A DNA stretch of 64,000 nt from an uncultured Clostridium sp. (lineage in GTDB: Bacteria; Cyanobacteriota; Vampirovibrionia; Gastranaerophilales; Gastranaerophilaceae): the NCBI GenBank assembly GCA_905212085.1, contig CAJMDF010000004.1, forward strand, positions 1-64,000, written 5' to 3'. Shown one piece after another: positions 40,703-49,412 of the stretch. Position 1 is the first letter of the stretch. Each line of letters starts with the position of its first letter. Made by a program: the position numbers and the translations under genes. Under the pieces are notes generated by a model. It was not told the DNA's origin and did no database searches. It worked only from the letters and a program-made list of their open reading frames with translations.

Positions 40703-41943
40703 TATTTCATGCTCTTTTCTACTTCTTTAACTTTTTTATCAACATCTGCAAGCAGTTTAGGAATATCCAGCGATTGCGGACAATTTTTGCTGCAAAGACC
40801 GCATTTTATACATTTGTCAGCTCTTGTAGATTCATCAAGAGCATTATAGTTGTAGACAAACATAAAACTTGCGTTGGGGGCGGTATTGCCTTTGAACATA
40901 TTGTATAGCCCGAATATAGCAGGAATATTTATGCCTCTCGGGCAGACTTCCATACAATATTTACAAGCAGTACAGCTGATTGCTCCGCCTGATTGGATTA
41001 TTTGAGCTATATCATGAGCAACTTTTTCTTCTTTTTCAGTTATAGCTTTGTAATTTACGAAAGTATCAATATTTTCTTTCAGTTGTTGTAAATTACTCAT
41101 TCCGCTAAGTATCGTGAATACTCTCTGGCGACCTGCAACCCATCTTAGACCGAATGATGCTTGAGTGTCATTTGGGCATTCTTGTTTTAATTTATCTTTA
41201 GCTTTTTGAGGAAGATTACATAATACTCCGCCTCTTAAAGGCTCCATAACTATTACAGGAACTCCTGCTTCATCTGCTATTTGGTATAATTCATCAGCAT
41301 TTACAACTTCCCAGTCTAAGTAATTGATTTGTAATTGGCAAAAATCCCATTTGTGCTCTTTGATTACTTCTCTAAGCATTTGAGGATCCCCATGGAATGA
41401 GAAGCCGATATGTTTGACGATTCCTTCTTTTTTTAGTTTTACAAGTTCATCATACATATTATTATCGCGGTAATTGCTTAAAGAATTTTTATTGATATTG
41501 TGTACCATGTAATTGTCGAAATATTTTACTTGGCATTTTTTTAACTGTTCTTCGCAAAGTTTTCTTACATCTGATGGTGAATTTACAAGATATGCGGGGC
41601 ATTTATCAGCTAAAATGAAACTTTCTCTAGGGTATTTTTTCAAAATTTCGCCTATTGCATTTTCTGATTTACCATCTACGTACATGTATGCGGTATCAAA
41701 GTAATTTGCACCATGTGCCATTGCATATTCGACCATTTTGTCTAATTCCACCATATCGATTTTCCCATCACGCATGGGAAGTCGCATACAACCTAATGCA
41801 ATTAAAGGGGTATCAATATTGGCAAACTTTCTTCTGACAACTTGTCCTTCTGCTTTTTTAATCTCTTTTTTGCCGCAGCCTGATAAAATTGCCGCTCCGC
41901 CTATTGCTAAAGCTGAATTTATTATGAAATCACGTCTTTTCAT
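40702..41943 (-). CDS. Tat-exported aldo/keto reductase lipoprotein with ferredoxin tail
   Basis: 413 residues. The N-terminus KRRDFIINSALAIGGAAILSGC holds a twin-arginine motif and a lipobox ending in Cys23, predicting Tat export and lipid anchoring. Residues about 38-310 are an aldo/keto reductase barrel with the tetrad Asp and Tyr in ANYFDTAYMY, Lys in LADKCP and His in MVHNINK. The tail has two 4Fe-4S motifs, CTACKYCMEVCP and CIKCGLCSKNCP. Cytoplasmic relatives are common; an exported form needs an electron source, which the adjoining membrane polyferredoxin could be. The physiological substrate is unknown. Confidence 0.82.
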   Translation of the reverse strand: MKRRDFIINSALAIGGAAILSGCGKKEIKKAEGQVVRRKFANIDTPLIALGCMRLPMRDGKIDMVELDKMVEYAMAHGANYFDTAYMYVDGKSENAIGEILKKYPRESFILADKCPAYLVNSPSDVRKLCEEQLKKCQVKYFDNYMVHNINKNSLSNYRDNNMYDELVKLKKEGIVKHIGFSFHGDPQMLREVIKEHKWDFCQLQINYLDWEVVNADELYQIADEAGVPVIVMEPLRGGVLCNLPQKAKDKLKQECPNDTQASFGLRWVAGRQRVFTILSGMSNLQQLKENIDTFVNYKAITEKEEKVAHDIAQIIQSGGAISCTACKYCMEVCPRGINIPAIFGLYNMFKGNTAPNASFMFVYNYNALDESTRADKCIKCGLCSKNCPQSLDIPKLLADVDKKVKEVEKSMK

Positions 41944-41956
41944 GAGTTTTCCTCTC

Positions 41957-42430
41957 TTATAAATTTAAGTTATTAATCCAAGTCTTTATGTCTTCTATTT
42001 TAGCAGAGTTTTCATAAGATGTATATCCGTTAAGAACTTTTGCATTTTGTGCAATTTTTTGAATATCTCTGTAGGTATTTGAAGCTCCGCCTCCGCCATG
42101 TGTACAAAATGGAACTATAACTTTGTTATCCCAATTATGAGATGCTAAAAAAGTTTTGACAGGTGATGCCATTGTATACCACCAGACCGGTGTACCTACA
42201 AAGATTATATCATAATTTTGTATATCACCGTTGCTGATAAGTTCAGGTCTTGTATCGTTTTTGTTTTCAATTTTTGCTTGATTTACAACTTCGTTGTAGT
42301 TGTTTGAATATTTATTTACAGGTTGGATTTCAAACATATTACCGCCTGTGATAGTTTGAATTTTTTCTGAAACTTTTTTTGTGTTGCCTGAGTGAGAATA
42401 GTATGCAATTAAAGTTTTTTTATCTGACAT
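41957..42430 (-). CDS. Flavodoxin
   Basis: 157 residues. KTLIAYYSHSGNTKKVSEKI is the FMN phosphate-binding loop; FVGTPVWWYTMASPVKTFL and VPFCTHGGGGASNTYRD are the loops over the isoalloxazine. This is the flavodoxin_4-like group often beside aldo/keto reductases. The ATG at 42430 has AGGAGG 6 bases upstream; the frame extends to 42463. It is first in the long minus-strand operon (flavodoxin, reductase, polyferredoxin, tatA, tatC, larB, larC, cbiM, larE). Role: one-electron carrier in the cytoplasm. Confidence 0.9.
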   Translation of the reverse strand: MSDKKTLIAYYSHSGNTKKVSEKIQTITGGNMFEIQPVNKYSNNYNEVVNQAKIENKNDTRPELISNGDIQNYDIIFVGTPVWWYTMASPVKTFLASHNWDNKVIVPFCTHGGGGASNTYRDIQKIAQNAKVLNGYTSYENSAKIEDIKTWINNLNL

Positions 42431-42564
42431 ATTTGCCTCCTTTTTAATCTTTAATTTTATCATACAACCTGATAGCTACTCTCAGTCAAGTGATCAGAAA
42501 AATTTTATGTATAAAAGAGAATCTGATTAAAATTTATTATTTTAATTTTAATACTTTAAATTTT

Positions 42565-43005
42565 TTACACTTCAATATCAAAGAAATTTGAAATTTCTTT
42601 TTTTGCAGAAGTAACATCATCTGAAGAATGTATTAAATTGGCTTGTTTTTCTCCCGGTGCAAATTCATTTCTGATTTCTCTTTTAATTGAGCTGGTTTTG
42701 CTTATTGCATCTTCTCCACCTACTAATAATGCTCGAATTTTACCGGATTGCAGAAAATCAATCCATTGTTTGAAGAATGATTTATGTTTATATTGTTCGT
42801 AGTTTCCTTCAAGTTTTTTACGAGGAGCAATCCCTTCCCATTGTTGAATAATTTCTAAGTTATTATCGTTTAATCTTTTCATTATAATTGTATCAAGATT
42901 TCTTTTGAATGAATCAGGTTTTAGCATCATAAATGTTTTTTCATATGCTTGAAAAGTCGGGGTATATTTATTTTGAATTCCATAATTTGAAAATAATGTG
43001 ATCAT
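42565..43005 (-). CDS. Divergent nucleoside-diphosphate kinase-like protein
   Basis: 146 residues. After an unusual extension of about 21 residues come KTFMMLKPDSFKRNL, YEQYKHKSFFKQWIDFLQSGKIRALLVGGEDAI and LIHSSDDVTSAKKEISNFF, matching Ndk elements including the catalytic His in NLIHSSDD. Ndk transfers the terminal phosphate among nucleoside triphosphates. The usual KPDG is KPDS and the GxxxP loop region is altered, so activity should be tested. A later Met (near residue 26) would remove the extension; no start has a good ribosome site. Monocistronic. Confidence 0.75.
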   Translation of the reverse strand: MITLFSNYGIQNKYTPTFQAYEKTFMMLKPDSFKRNLDTIIMKRLNDNNLEIIQQWEGIAPRKKLEGNYEQYKHKSFFKQWIDFLQSGKIRALLVGGEDAISKTSSIKREIRNEFAPGEKQANLIHSSDDVTSAKKEISNFFDIEV

Positions 43006-43149
43006 ATTGTCAATATTAACACTAAAAGAAAAATTTTTTTGCGTATATTTTTTAATTAAATAACATCCAATTTATTACGAAAAGTTACAATCATTAAAGA
43101 TTTTGAAATCCTTAACCGTTTAATATTTTAGTATATATACAGGAGTACT

Positions 43150-44061
43150 ATGAGTTTAGTAATTGATTCTAATCTTGAATATTTGCAGAATATATTGCAT
43201 ATAAGCCAAGTAACTTTTGAAGAAAAATATGCAAATATGTCTGTTGATGAAATTCTTGAAGCAGAAGCTGCATCTGGAAATCAATATGCAATTGAATTGG
43301 CTCAAGAGTTAACTTCAAATACGAGTCTTATAATGCAGCTTTTTGACTTAGCGGACACAGAAAATAAATACATGATTTTGCGAGAATTAACAGCTCAGCA
43401 ATTACAGGTATTTTTACCGGAAATGGAAGAAAGTGATATGCTTCAGGGGTTGTTTTATTTTTCTCAGGATAAGTTAATGAAAATGCTTGAGGAATTACCA
43501 TCTGAACAGCTTGTAAATACTGCTTTTGAACTTTTTTCAAAAGAAGAAATAGTTCAATTGATGCCTGAAGAACAATTAGATAAATTTTTGACAAGTACAG
43601 AAATTGATAAAAATAAAATTCTAAAGCATATGCAATCAATACCACCTGAATATGTAGCTCAAGTGCTAGAGCAGATTACAGGAGAAGCCCATGACAATAT
43701 GGACAGTATTGATTTGTCTAAAGAATTTGGCGGATTGAACCCCTTGGAATATCAAGACGCTCTTAAAGCTTTTCAACCAACGCAAAAGCAGCAATTAGTT
43801 TTATCTTTAGGTAAAGAACATGAAGAATGGTTCCAGTTATTTGATGCAGAAGCTTATACTACAATTATGAACAGAGAAAAACAGCAGCCTGAAATTATTA
43901 AAGGTATGTCTGTGATTGAACCGGAATATATTCAAAATATGATTACAGAATTGCCTAATGATTTATTATCTTTGGTAATTACTCAAATGGATACTGAAAA
44001 ATTCGCTGAAATTTTAATGGATGAATTCCCAGAAGTTATTGCTGAAATAATTATGAAATAA
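43150..44061 (+). CDS. Helical-repeat hypothetical protein, MgtE-N-like
   Basis: 303 residues, acidic and all-helical. Several 22-25 residue repeats resemble the MgtE intracellular N domain or FliG-type armadillo repeats: LREL-TAQQLQVFLPEMEESDMLQGLF, LMKMLEELPSEQLVNTAFELF, IVQLMPEEQLDKFL, EIIKGMSVIEPEYIQNMITELPNDLLSLV. No transmembrane segment or catalytic motif. AGGAG lies 6 bases before the ATG. The stop is 3 bases from the stop of the convergent cinA-like gene. It may be a scaffold; true function unknown. Confidence 0.6.
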   Translation: MSLVIDSNLEYLQNILHISQVTFEEKYANMSVDEILEAEAASGNQYAIELAQELTSNTSLIMQLFDLADTENKYMILRELTAQQLQVFLPEMEESDMLQGLFYFSQDKLMKMLEELPSEQLVNTAFELFSKEEIVQLMPEEQLDKFLTSTEIDKNKILKHMQSIPPEYVAQVLEQITGEAHDNMDSIDLSKEFGGLNPLEYQDALKAFQPTQKQQLVLSLGKEHEEWFQLFDAEAYTTIMNREKQQPEIIKGMSVIEPEYIQNMITELPNDLLSLVITQMDTEKFAEILMDEFPEVIAEIIMK

Positions 44062-44064
44062 TTA

Positions 44065-44586
44065 TTACTGTTTTAATGTTTCAAGAACAAATTTTAGAGC
44101 TTCTTCTGAGAACATAAATTTCATATTTTTTCTGTTGTATGCAGGGTTAAGCTCAAATTTTTTAACTGTAATTTTACCGTTGTAACCGCAAGCTGCATAC
44201 ATCAAACCTACAGGTTTTGCTTCACTGCCTGTCGGGCCTGCAACACCTGTTGTACAAATTACAATATCGCTTTTCGTAAGCTGTAAAAGGCCTTGAGCCA
44301 TTTCTTTGGCGCATTCTTCACTTACAGCCCCGTAGTTTTTTAATGTATCTTCTGAAACATTCAAAATTCTGTGTTTAGCTTCGTTCGAATATGTTACGAA
44401 GTTCGCTCTTACATAGGCAGAACTTCCTGATACATCTGTTAATCTTGAACTTATAAGTCCGCCGGTGCAGGATTCTGCAGAAGATATCTGGATAGCTTCT
44501 CTTAATAAAATTTTTCCTATTTCATTAGGAAGTTGTGATTTTTGACTTAGAATAAATGCTTTAAAATTTAAAAATGTTTTTTTCAT
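44065..44586 (-). CDS. CinA C-terminal domain protein (NMN amidohydrolase family)
   Basis: 173 residues. ISSAESCTGGLISSRLTDVSGSSAYV, VRANFVTYSNEAKHRIL, GAVSEECAKEMAQG and TGVAGPTGSEAKPVGLMYAA are the conserved CinA-C/PncC motifs. PncC deamidates nicotinamide mononucleotide in pyridine nucleotide recycling. The N-terminal MoCF-like domain of full CinA is absent, as in stand-alone PncC. The N-terminus carries about 25 extra residues. Confidence 0.9.
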   Translation of the reverse strand: MKKTFLNFKAFILSQKSQLPNEIGKILLREAIQISSAESCTGGLISSRLTDVSGSSAYVRANFVTYSNEAKHRILNVSEDTLKNYGAVSEECAKEMAQGLLQLTKSDIVICTTGVAGPTGSEAKPVGLMYAACGYNGKITVKKFELNPAYNRKNMKFMFSEEALKFVLETLKQ

Positions 44587-44687
44587 ATAAATAGATTTTT
44601 GAATGATAAAATATTTTTGTCAATAATTCTTTACATGCAAAATTATTTTTTATGTAATATCATGTGGTAACAGGAGAAAAATTAAGC

Positions 44688-46064
44688 ATGGCAGTAAAAG
44701 AAAAAGAAAATAATTTAGGGATGTTACCGCAGAATATTGAAGCTGAAGAAGCTGTTTTGGGTGCAATTTTAGTAAATCCTAATGTAATTACAAAAGTTGT
44801 AGAAACTCTTAAACCTGAAAGTTTTTACAAACCTGCACACAGATATATCTATGAGGCTATGCTACAGCTTTTTAACAGTAATGAAAGAATTGATATTGTA
44901 TCTGTATCTGATGTTTTGAATTACAATTCAAAACTGGAAACAATTGGCGGTCGTGCGTTTGTTAACGATTTATGCTACAAGACAATTACAACTTCAAATA
45001 TTGAATATTATGCAAAAATTGTTCAGGAAAAAGCAATAAAAAGAGCCTTAATTAACGCAGGTTCAGAAATAGTATCTTTTGGATACGATGTAAACCCGAT
45101 TGATCAATCCCTTGATAGTGCCGAAAAACTTATATTTGACATCGCTTCTAAAAAAGCAACTACCGATTTGGTACATGTAAAAGATTTGGTTTTAAATACT
45201 TATGAAAAAATTGAATATCGTTATGAGCATAAAGATGAATTAACAGGGATTCCGACTGATTTTTATGAATTGGATGCTATATTAAACGGTTTACAAAAAT
45301 CAGATTTGATAATCCTTGCAGCCCGCCCTGCAATGGGTAAAACAGCTTTTGCATTAAATATTGCACAAAATGTTGCTCTAAAGGCAAAAGTTCCTGTTGC
45401 AATATTCTCTCTTGAAATGTCAAAGGATCAGTTGATGCAGCGTATGTTATGTTCAGAAGCTGAAATTGATTCTCAAAGGGTAAAAACCGGTAATATGCAA
45501 AGCAAGGACTGGGAAAAATTGGCTACAGCCATGAATGCTTTTGCTCAAGCTCCTATTTATATTGATGATACATCAGGATGTACGATTACGGATATTCGTG
45601 CAAAATGCCGAAGATTGAAAATGGAAGAAAAAGATCTTGGGCTTATTTTGATTGATTATCTTCAATTAATGGAAAGTGCAGGCAGAGAAGATCGTATGCA
45701 ACAGATTTCTGCAATATCAAGAGGTTTAAAAATCCTTGCAAAAGAATTAGATGTGCCGGTAATTGCGCTATCTCAGTTATCTCGTGCAGTAGAATCAAGA
45801 ACTGATAAACGTCCGATGCTTTCAGATTTGAGAGAATCAGGATCTATCGAACAAGATGCTGATATTGTAATGTTTATTTATCGTGACGAATATTACAGAA
45901 AAGCTGAAGATGGCGAAGAAGATGCTGCTGCAAAAGCGCAGTCAAAAGGTGAATCTGAAATTATTATTGCAAAACACAGAAACGGATCTGTAGGTACTGT
46001 TAAATTGTTATTCCAAGGAAATATTACCAAATTTAAAAATCCGATTAAAACTGATGCTTTTTAA
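44688..46064 (+). CDS. dnaB: Replicative DNA helicase DnaB
   Basis: 458 residues from the ATG at 44688 (AGGAG upstream; the frame opens at a GTG at 44664). The N-terminal helical domain starts MLPQNIEAEEAVLGAIL; the RecA-like motor has Walker A ARPAMGKT, GLILIDYLQLM and QLSRAVESRTDKRPMLSDLRESGSIEQDAD. DnaB is the hexameric replication-fork helicase. No intein is present. Its stop overlaps the stop of the convergent ykgJ-like gene by 4 bases. Replication partners dnaA or dnaC are not in the window. Confidence 0.96.
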   Translation: MAVKEKENNLGMLPQNIEAEEAVLGAILVNPNVITKVVETLKPESFYKPAHRYIYEAMLQLFNSNERIDIVSVSDVLNYNSKLETIGGRAFVNDLCYKTITTSNIEYYAKIVQEKAIKRALINAGSEIVSFGYDVNPIDQSLDSAEKLIFDIASKKATTDLVHVKDLVLNTYEKIEYRYEHKDELTGIPTDFYELDAILNGLQKSDLIILAARPAMGKTAFALNIAQNVALKAKVPVAIFSLEMSKDQLMQRMLCSEAEIDSQRVKTGNMQSKDWEKLATAMNAFAQAPIYIDDTSGCTITDIRAKCRRLKMEEKDLGLILIDYLQLMESAGREDRMQQISAISRGLKILAKELDVPVIALSQLSRAVESRTDKRPMLSDLRESGSIEQDADIVMFIYRDEYYRKAEDGEEDAAAKAQSKGESEIIIAKHRNGSVGTVKLLFQGNITKFKNPIKTDAF

Positions 46065-46459
46065 TCTTTAAGGTAATCTTCAAATGTTTTTATGTTAACT
46101 TTATATCCGCACCCTTCATGAAGTTTGGCAGGGTAAAAGATTTTTTTAGCAGGGTAATTTTTGCACATTCTCAATCTGTGTTCATAATCAGAACATAGTC
46201 CATCTTTTGTGACAAGTTTGCAGGCAAAAATTAAATTTCCTTCTTCATCTTTTCCTTTTATATAAAATCTTTTATATGCAGGAAATAGAAATTGCATTAT
46301 TTTAAATTCTTTTTCAGTATATGTGTCATAGCTGTACATGTAGTTACAGCATTTTCCGCACTTTTTGCATTCTCCTGTTATTTCGTAGGAGACTTTTTCA
46401 GGTACAAAATATGAGCGGATTTCATTTATTATTACAAATATAAAATCAGGTATATTCAT
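46061..46459 (-). CDS. YkgJ-family cysteine-cluster protein
   Basis: 132 residues with the conserved Cys pattern CKKCGKCCNYM, FACKLVTKDGLCSDYEHRLRMCKNYP and GCGYK that defines the YkgJ (UPF0153) family, thought to bind zinc or iron. The function is not established. About 25 hydrophobic residues at the N-terminus could be peripheral to a membrane. Convergent with dnaB. Confidence 0.82.
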   Translation of the reverse strand: MNIPDFIFVIINEIRSYFVPEKVSYEITGECKKCGKCCNYMYSYDTYTEKEFKIMQFLFPAYKRFYIKGKDEEGNLIFACKLVTKDGLCSDYEHRLRMCKNYPAKKIFYPAKLHEGCGYKVNIKTFEDYLKD

Positions 46460-46531
46460 AAAAATAGTATACCATATTTGCCAAGAAAATTATTTTATAT
46501 TAATATTATGGAAGTTGATGAGGGAGTATTC

Positions 46532-48688
46532 ATGTCAAAATATTATGTAAATAGAAATTACACAGCAAGAGAAATGGCAAAAGCTAACATATCTAAAAGA
46601 GCTAAAAAAGGCGGAGGCTTTTTTTCTACATTGAAATTTATTTTCATATTAGGTTGTGCTTGTGCACTTGCAGGTGTTGCATCTTTAGAACTTTACCTTT
46701 CTTCTCTTCCGCCAATCAACAATTTAGAGCAATTTAAGCCAAATATTGTTACGAAAATTTATTCTGGTGATGGGGAAATTATAAAGACTTTTACTGCTTA
46801 TACTTATGAAAAAATTGAATTGAATGATATTCCCGATAATTTGAAAAAAGCCTTAATAGCTACAGAAGATAAGAATTTTTATCACCACCATGGTTATGAT
46901 ATTACAGGTCTGGCAAGATCTACAATTCAAAACGTCTTAGCAGGCCATGTCGTTCAAGGCGCAAGTACTATTACTCAACAGCTTGCAAGAGTCTTGTTCT
47001 TAAATAATGAAAGAACATTTGACAGAAAATTAAAAGAATTGTTTATTGCCGCAAGGATTGAAAAAACAATTTCTAAAGATCAAATTTTGGAAATGTATAT
47101 GAATAATGTATATCTTGGCGCAGGTGCTTATGGAGTAGAAGGAGCTGCACAGATATATTTTGATAAGCATTTAAAAAATTGTGACTTGGCAGAACTGGCA
47201 TTGATAGCAGGATTGCCGCAAGCACCTTCAGTATATAATCCATTTAATAATATGGAATTAGCTGTAAAAAGACGTAATCAAGTTCTTACGAGAATGTATA
47301 AAATGAGATATATTACAACTGAGGAATATGAAAAAGCGAAAGAAGAAAAAGTTCATCTTGCAAAAGTTCCTCAATATTATACAACTAATAAAGCTCCGTA
47401 TTTTTGTGATTATGTAATGAAAGAGTTAGAAAAATTAGGCTTTGATGAAACTGAAATTTCTCAAGGCGGGTATAAAGTTGTAACAACTCTTGATTATAAA
47501 GCTCAAAAAGCTGCTAATGAAGCTATTTTGAAAAATTTAAGAAATTGGGGCTTAACCGGTGATAATAACCAGGCTGCAGTTTTTGCATTTAGTCCTATTG
47601 ATGGCAAAATACTTGTATATTCTGGTGGAAAAGATTATACAAAAAGTCAATATGATAGAGTTACTCAAGCGGTTAGACCTCCGGGATCCTCATTTAAACC
47701 TTTTGTCTATGCAGCTGCTATGGAAAAAGGTATAACTCCGAATGATATGATTGAAGATAGACCTATTACTATTGGTCAGTGGTCACCGCACAATTACGGA
47801 AATAAATATAGAGGAAAAATACCTGTATACAAAGCTTTAATGTTATCTTCAAACGTATGTGCTGCAAGAATGATTAAAGAAGTAGGAATACGTTCAGTAA
47901 TTCAAATTGTTCGAGTTCTCGGTATAGAAACACCTCTAGAGTATGATTATACAATTGCTTTAGGGTCAAATGGCGTTAAGTTGTTTGAATTTACAAGAGC
48001 ATATGGTGCATTTGCAAACGGAGGTTTTGTAGTACAGCCTTATGCAATTGAAAGAGTAGAAACATCTCGTGGTAAGGTTGTATATCAAGCACCTAAAACT
48101 AAAATTACTCATCAGTTAAGTATGAATACTGCAGCTGAAATGACTGCAATGATGAAAACCGTAATTGCAAGCGGTACAGGGCGCGCTGCAAATATCGGGA
48201 AACCAGCTGCAGGTAAAACTGGTACTACTGATGATAATAAAGATGCATATTTTATGGGTTATACTCCAAATGTTGTTGCAGGGGTATGGGTCGGAAATGA
48301 TGACAATACAGTTATGAACAGATCTATCCAAGGTGGTACTGTACCTGCTTTAATATGGAAAGATGTTATGAAAGTAGCAACTGAACCTTATGGAAAAGCA
48401 GAATTCAATTATCCTGAAATAGAATTAATGAATTATTCAAATGGCAGCAATGTAAAAGTTATTGGAGAACCTAACAAGCCAAAAGTTGATGATAATACTG
48501 ATGTACAACAAACTGTTGATTTAAATGAGTTGGAACCTAAATTGCCAGAATCTGTGAAAAAAATTGAACAGGCTAAAACTCCTGCTCCGCAAAATCAAGC
48601 TCCAAAACCTGTTGCTAAACCTGTTCAAGTAAAAAATACAGCGGCTCCTGTTCCTATTCCGATGGCAGTTCCAGAAAGTTTGCACTAA
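46532..48688 (+). CDS. Class A penicillin-binding protein (PBP1A)
   Basis: 718 residues. After a cytoplasmic basic segment and one transmembrane helix (about 33-55), the GT51 glycosyltransferase has the catalytic Glu in ATEDKNFYHHHGYD and STITQQLAR, EMYMNNVYLG. The transpeptidase has SSFKP (PPGSSFKPFVY), SSN (MLSSNVCAA) and KTGTT. A Pro/Lys/Gln-rich tail of about 80 residues ends the protein. It polymerises and cross-links peptidoglycan. The ATG at 46532 has GGGAG 5 bases upstream; the frame opens at a TTG at 46478. It is followed at 16 bases by rnhC. Confidence 0.94.
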   Translation: MSKYYVNRNYTAREMAKANISKRAKKGGGFFSTLKFIFILGCACALAGVASLELYLSSLPPINNLEQFKPNIVTKIYSGDGEIIKTFTAYTYEKIELNDIPDNLKKALIATEDKNFYHHHGYDITGLARSTIQNVLAGHVVQGASTITQQLARVLFLNNERTFDRKLKELFIAARIEKTISKDQILEMYMNNVYLGAGAYGVEGAAQIYFDKHLKNCDLAELALIAGLPQAPSVYNPFNNMELAVKRRNQVLTRMYKMRYITTEEYEKAKEEKVHLAKVPQYYTTNKAPYFCDYVMKELEKLGFDETEISQGGYKVVTTLDYKAQKAANEAILKNLRNWGLTGDNNQAAVFAFSPIDGKILVYSGGKDYTKSQYDRVTQAVRPPGSSFKPFVYAAAMEKGITPNDMIEDRPITIGQWSPHNYGNKYRGKIPVYKALMLSSNVCAARMIKEVGIRSVIQIVRVLGIETPLEYDYTIALGSNGVKLFEFTRAYGAFANGGFVVQPYAIERVETSRGKVVYQAPKTKITHQLSMNTAAEMTAMMKTVIASGTGRAANIGKPAAGKTGTTDDNKDAYFMGYTPNVVAGVWVGNDDNTVMNRSIQGGTVPALIWKDVMKVATEPYGKAEFNYPEIELMNYSNGSNVKVIGEPNKPKVDDNTDVQQTVDLNELEPKLPESVKKIEQAKTPAPQNQAPKPVAKPVQVKNTAAPVPIPMAVPESLH

Positions 48689-48704
48689 GGAGAATAGAAA
48701 GTTT

Positions 48705-49340
48705 ATGGTAAATGATTATATTCCCCATATTGGAACAGATGAATCCGGAAAAGGTGATTTTTTTGGCCCCCTTGTAATTGCAGGTGTTCTGGCTGATGAA
48801 AAAAATGCTCAGTATTTTTTAGACTTAGGAATTAAAGACAGTAAAAAACTTTCTGATAAGAAAATGTTATCACTTGCTGTAGAGATAAAAAAAGTTGCCC
48901 CATATTCTATAATTGCAATTTCAAATTCAAAATATAATGAGTTGTATGCAAATATTAAAAATTTGAATAAATTATTGGCTTGGGGACATGCAAGAGCTAT
49001 TGAGAATATTTTAAATACCAGTCATTGTGAATATGCTTTATCTGATAAATTCGGGGATGAAGCATTAATCAAATCAGCATTGATGAAAAATGGTAGAAGT
49101 ATAAGATTGGAACAAATGTGTAAGGCCGAAAGTGATATAGCTGTTGCAGCAGCGTCTGTGCTTGCGCGTGCAACATTTGTCAAAAAAATGCAAGAGATGG
49201 AAAATACATATGGAATTAAATTCCAAAAGGGCTGTTCCCCATTGGTTAAAGCTGTTGCTTCAGAATTTATAAGTAAATATGGAAAAGATAGATTAAAAGA
49301 AGTTTGTAAAGCTCATTTTAAAACTTATAATGAAGTTTAA
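48705..49340 (+). CDS. rnhC: Ribonuclease HIII, short form
   Basis: 211 residues. The catalytic start GTDESGKGDFFGPLVIAG and ESDIAVAAASVLAR give the Asp-Glu-Gly-type RNase HII/HIII active site; GTDESGKGDFFGPLV is the HIII form. RNase HIII removes RNA from RNA/DNA hybrids. Typical HIII carries an N-terminal TBP-like substrate-binding domain of about 90 residues; this protein begins at once with the catalytic domain. AAGGAG lies 9 bases before the ATG. Likely co-transcribed with the PBP1A gene. Confidence 0.9.
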   Translation: MVNDYIPHIGTDESGKGDFFGPLVIAGVLADEKNAQYFLDLGIKDSKKLSDKKMLSLAVEIKKVAPYSIIAISNSKYNELYANIKNLNKLLAWGHARAIENILNTSHCEYALSDKFGDEALIKSALMKNGRSIRLEQMCKAESDIAVAAASVLARATFVKKMQEMENTYGIKFQKGCSPLVKAVASEFISKYGKDRLKEVCKAHFKTYNEV

Positions 49341-49360
49341 ATATGCGTAATTCTATAATA

Positions 49361-49389
49361 TTGCCTGATTGGGTAACTTATGCTATAAT
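49361..49389 (+). promoter_or_regulatory. Promoter of the motor-like operon
   Basis: TTGCCT, 17-base spacer ending TGC, TATAAT: an extended -10 promoter. Start near 49396, 17 bases before the first gene, which has GGAGAG 4 bases before its ATG. Confidence 0.75.
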
Positions 49390-49412
49390 CCTGTTATAGA
49401 AACGGAGAGTTT

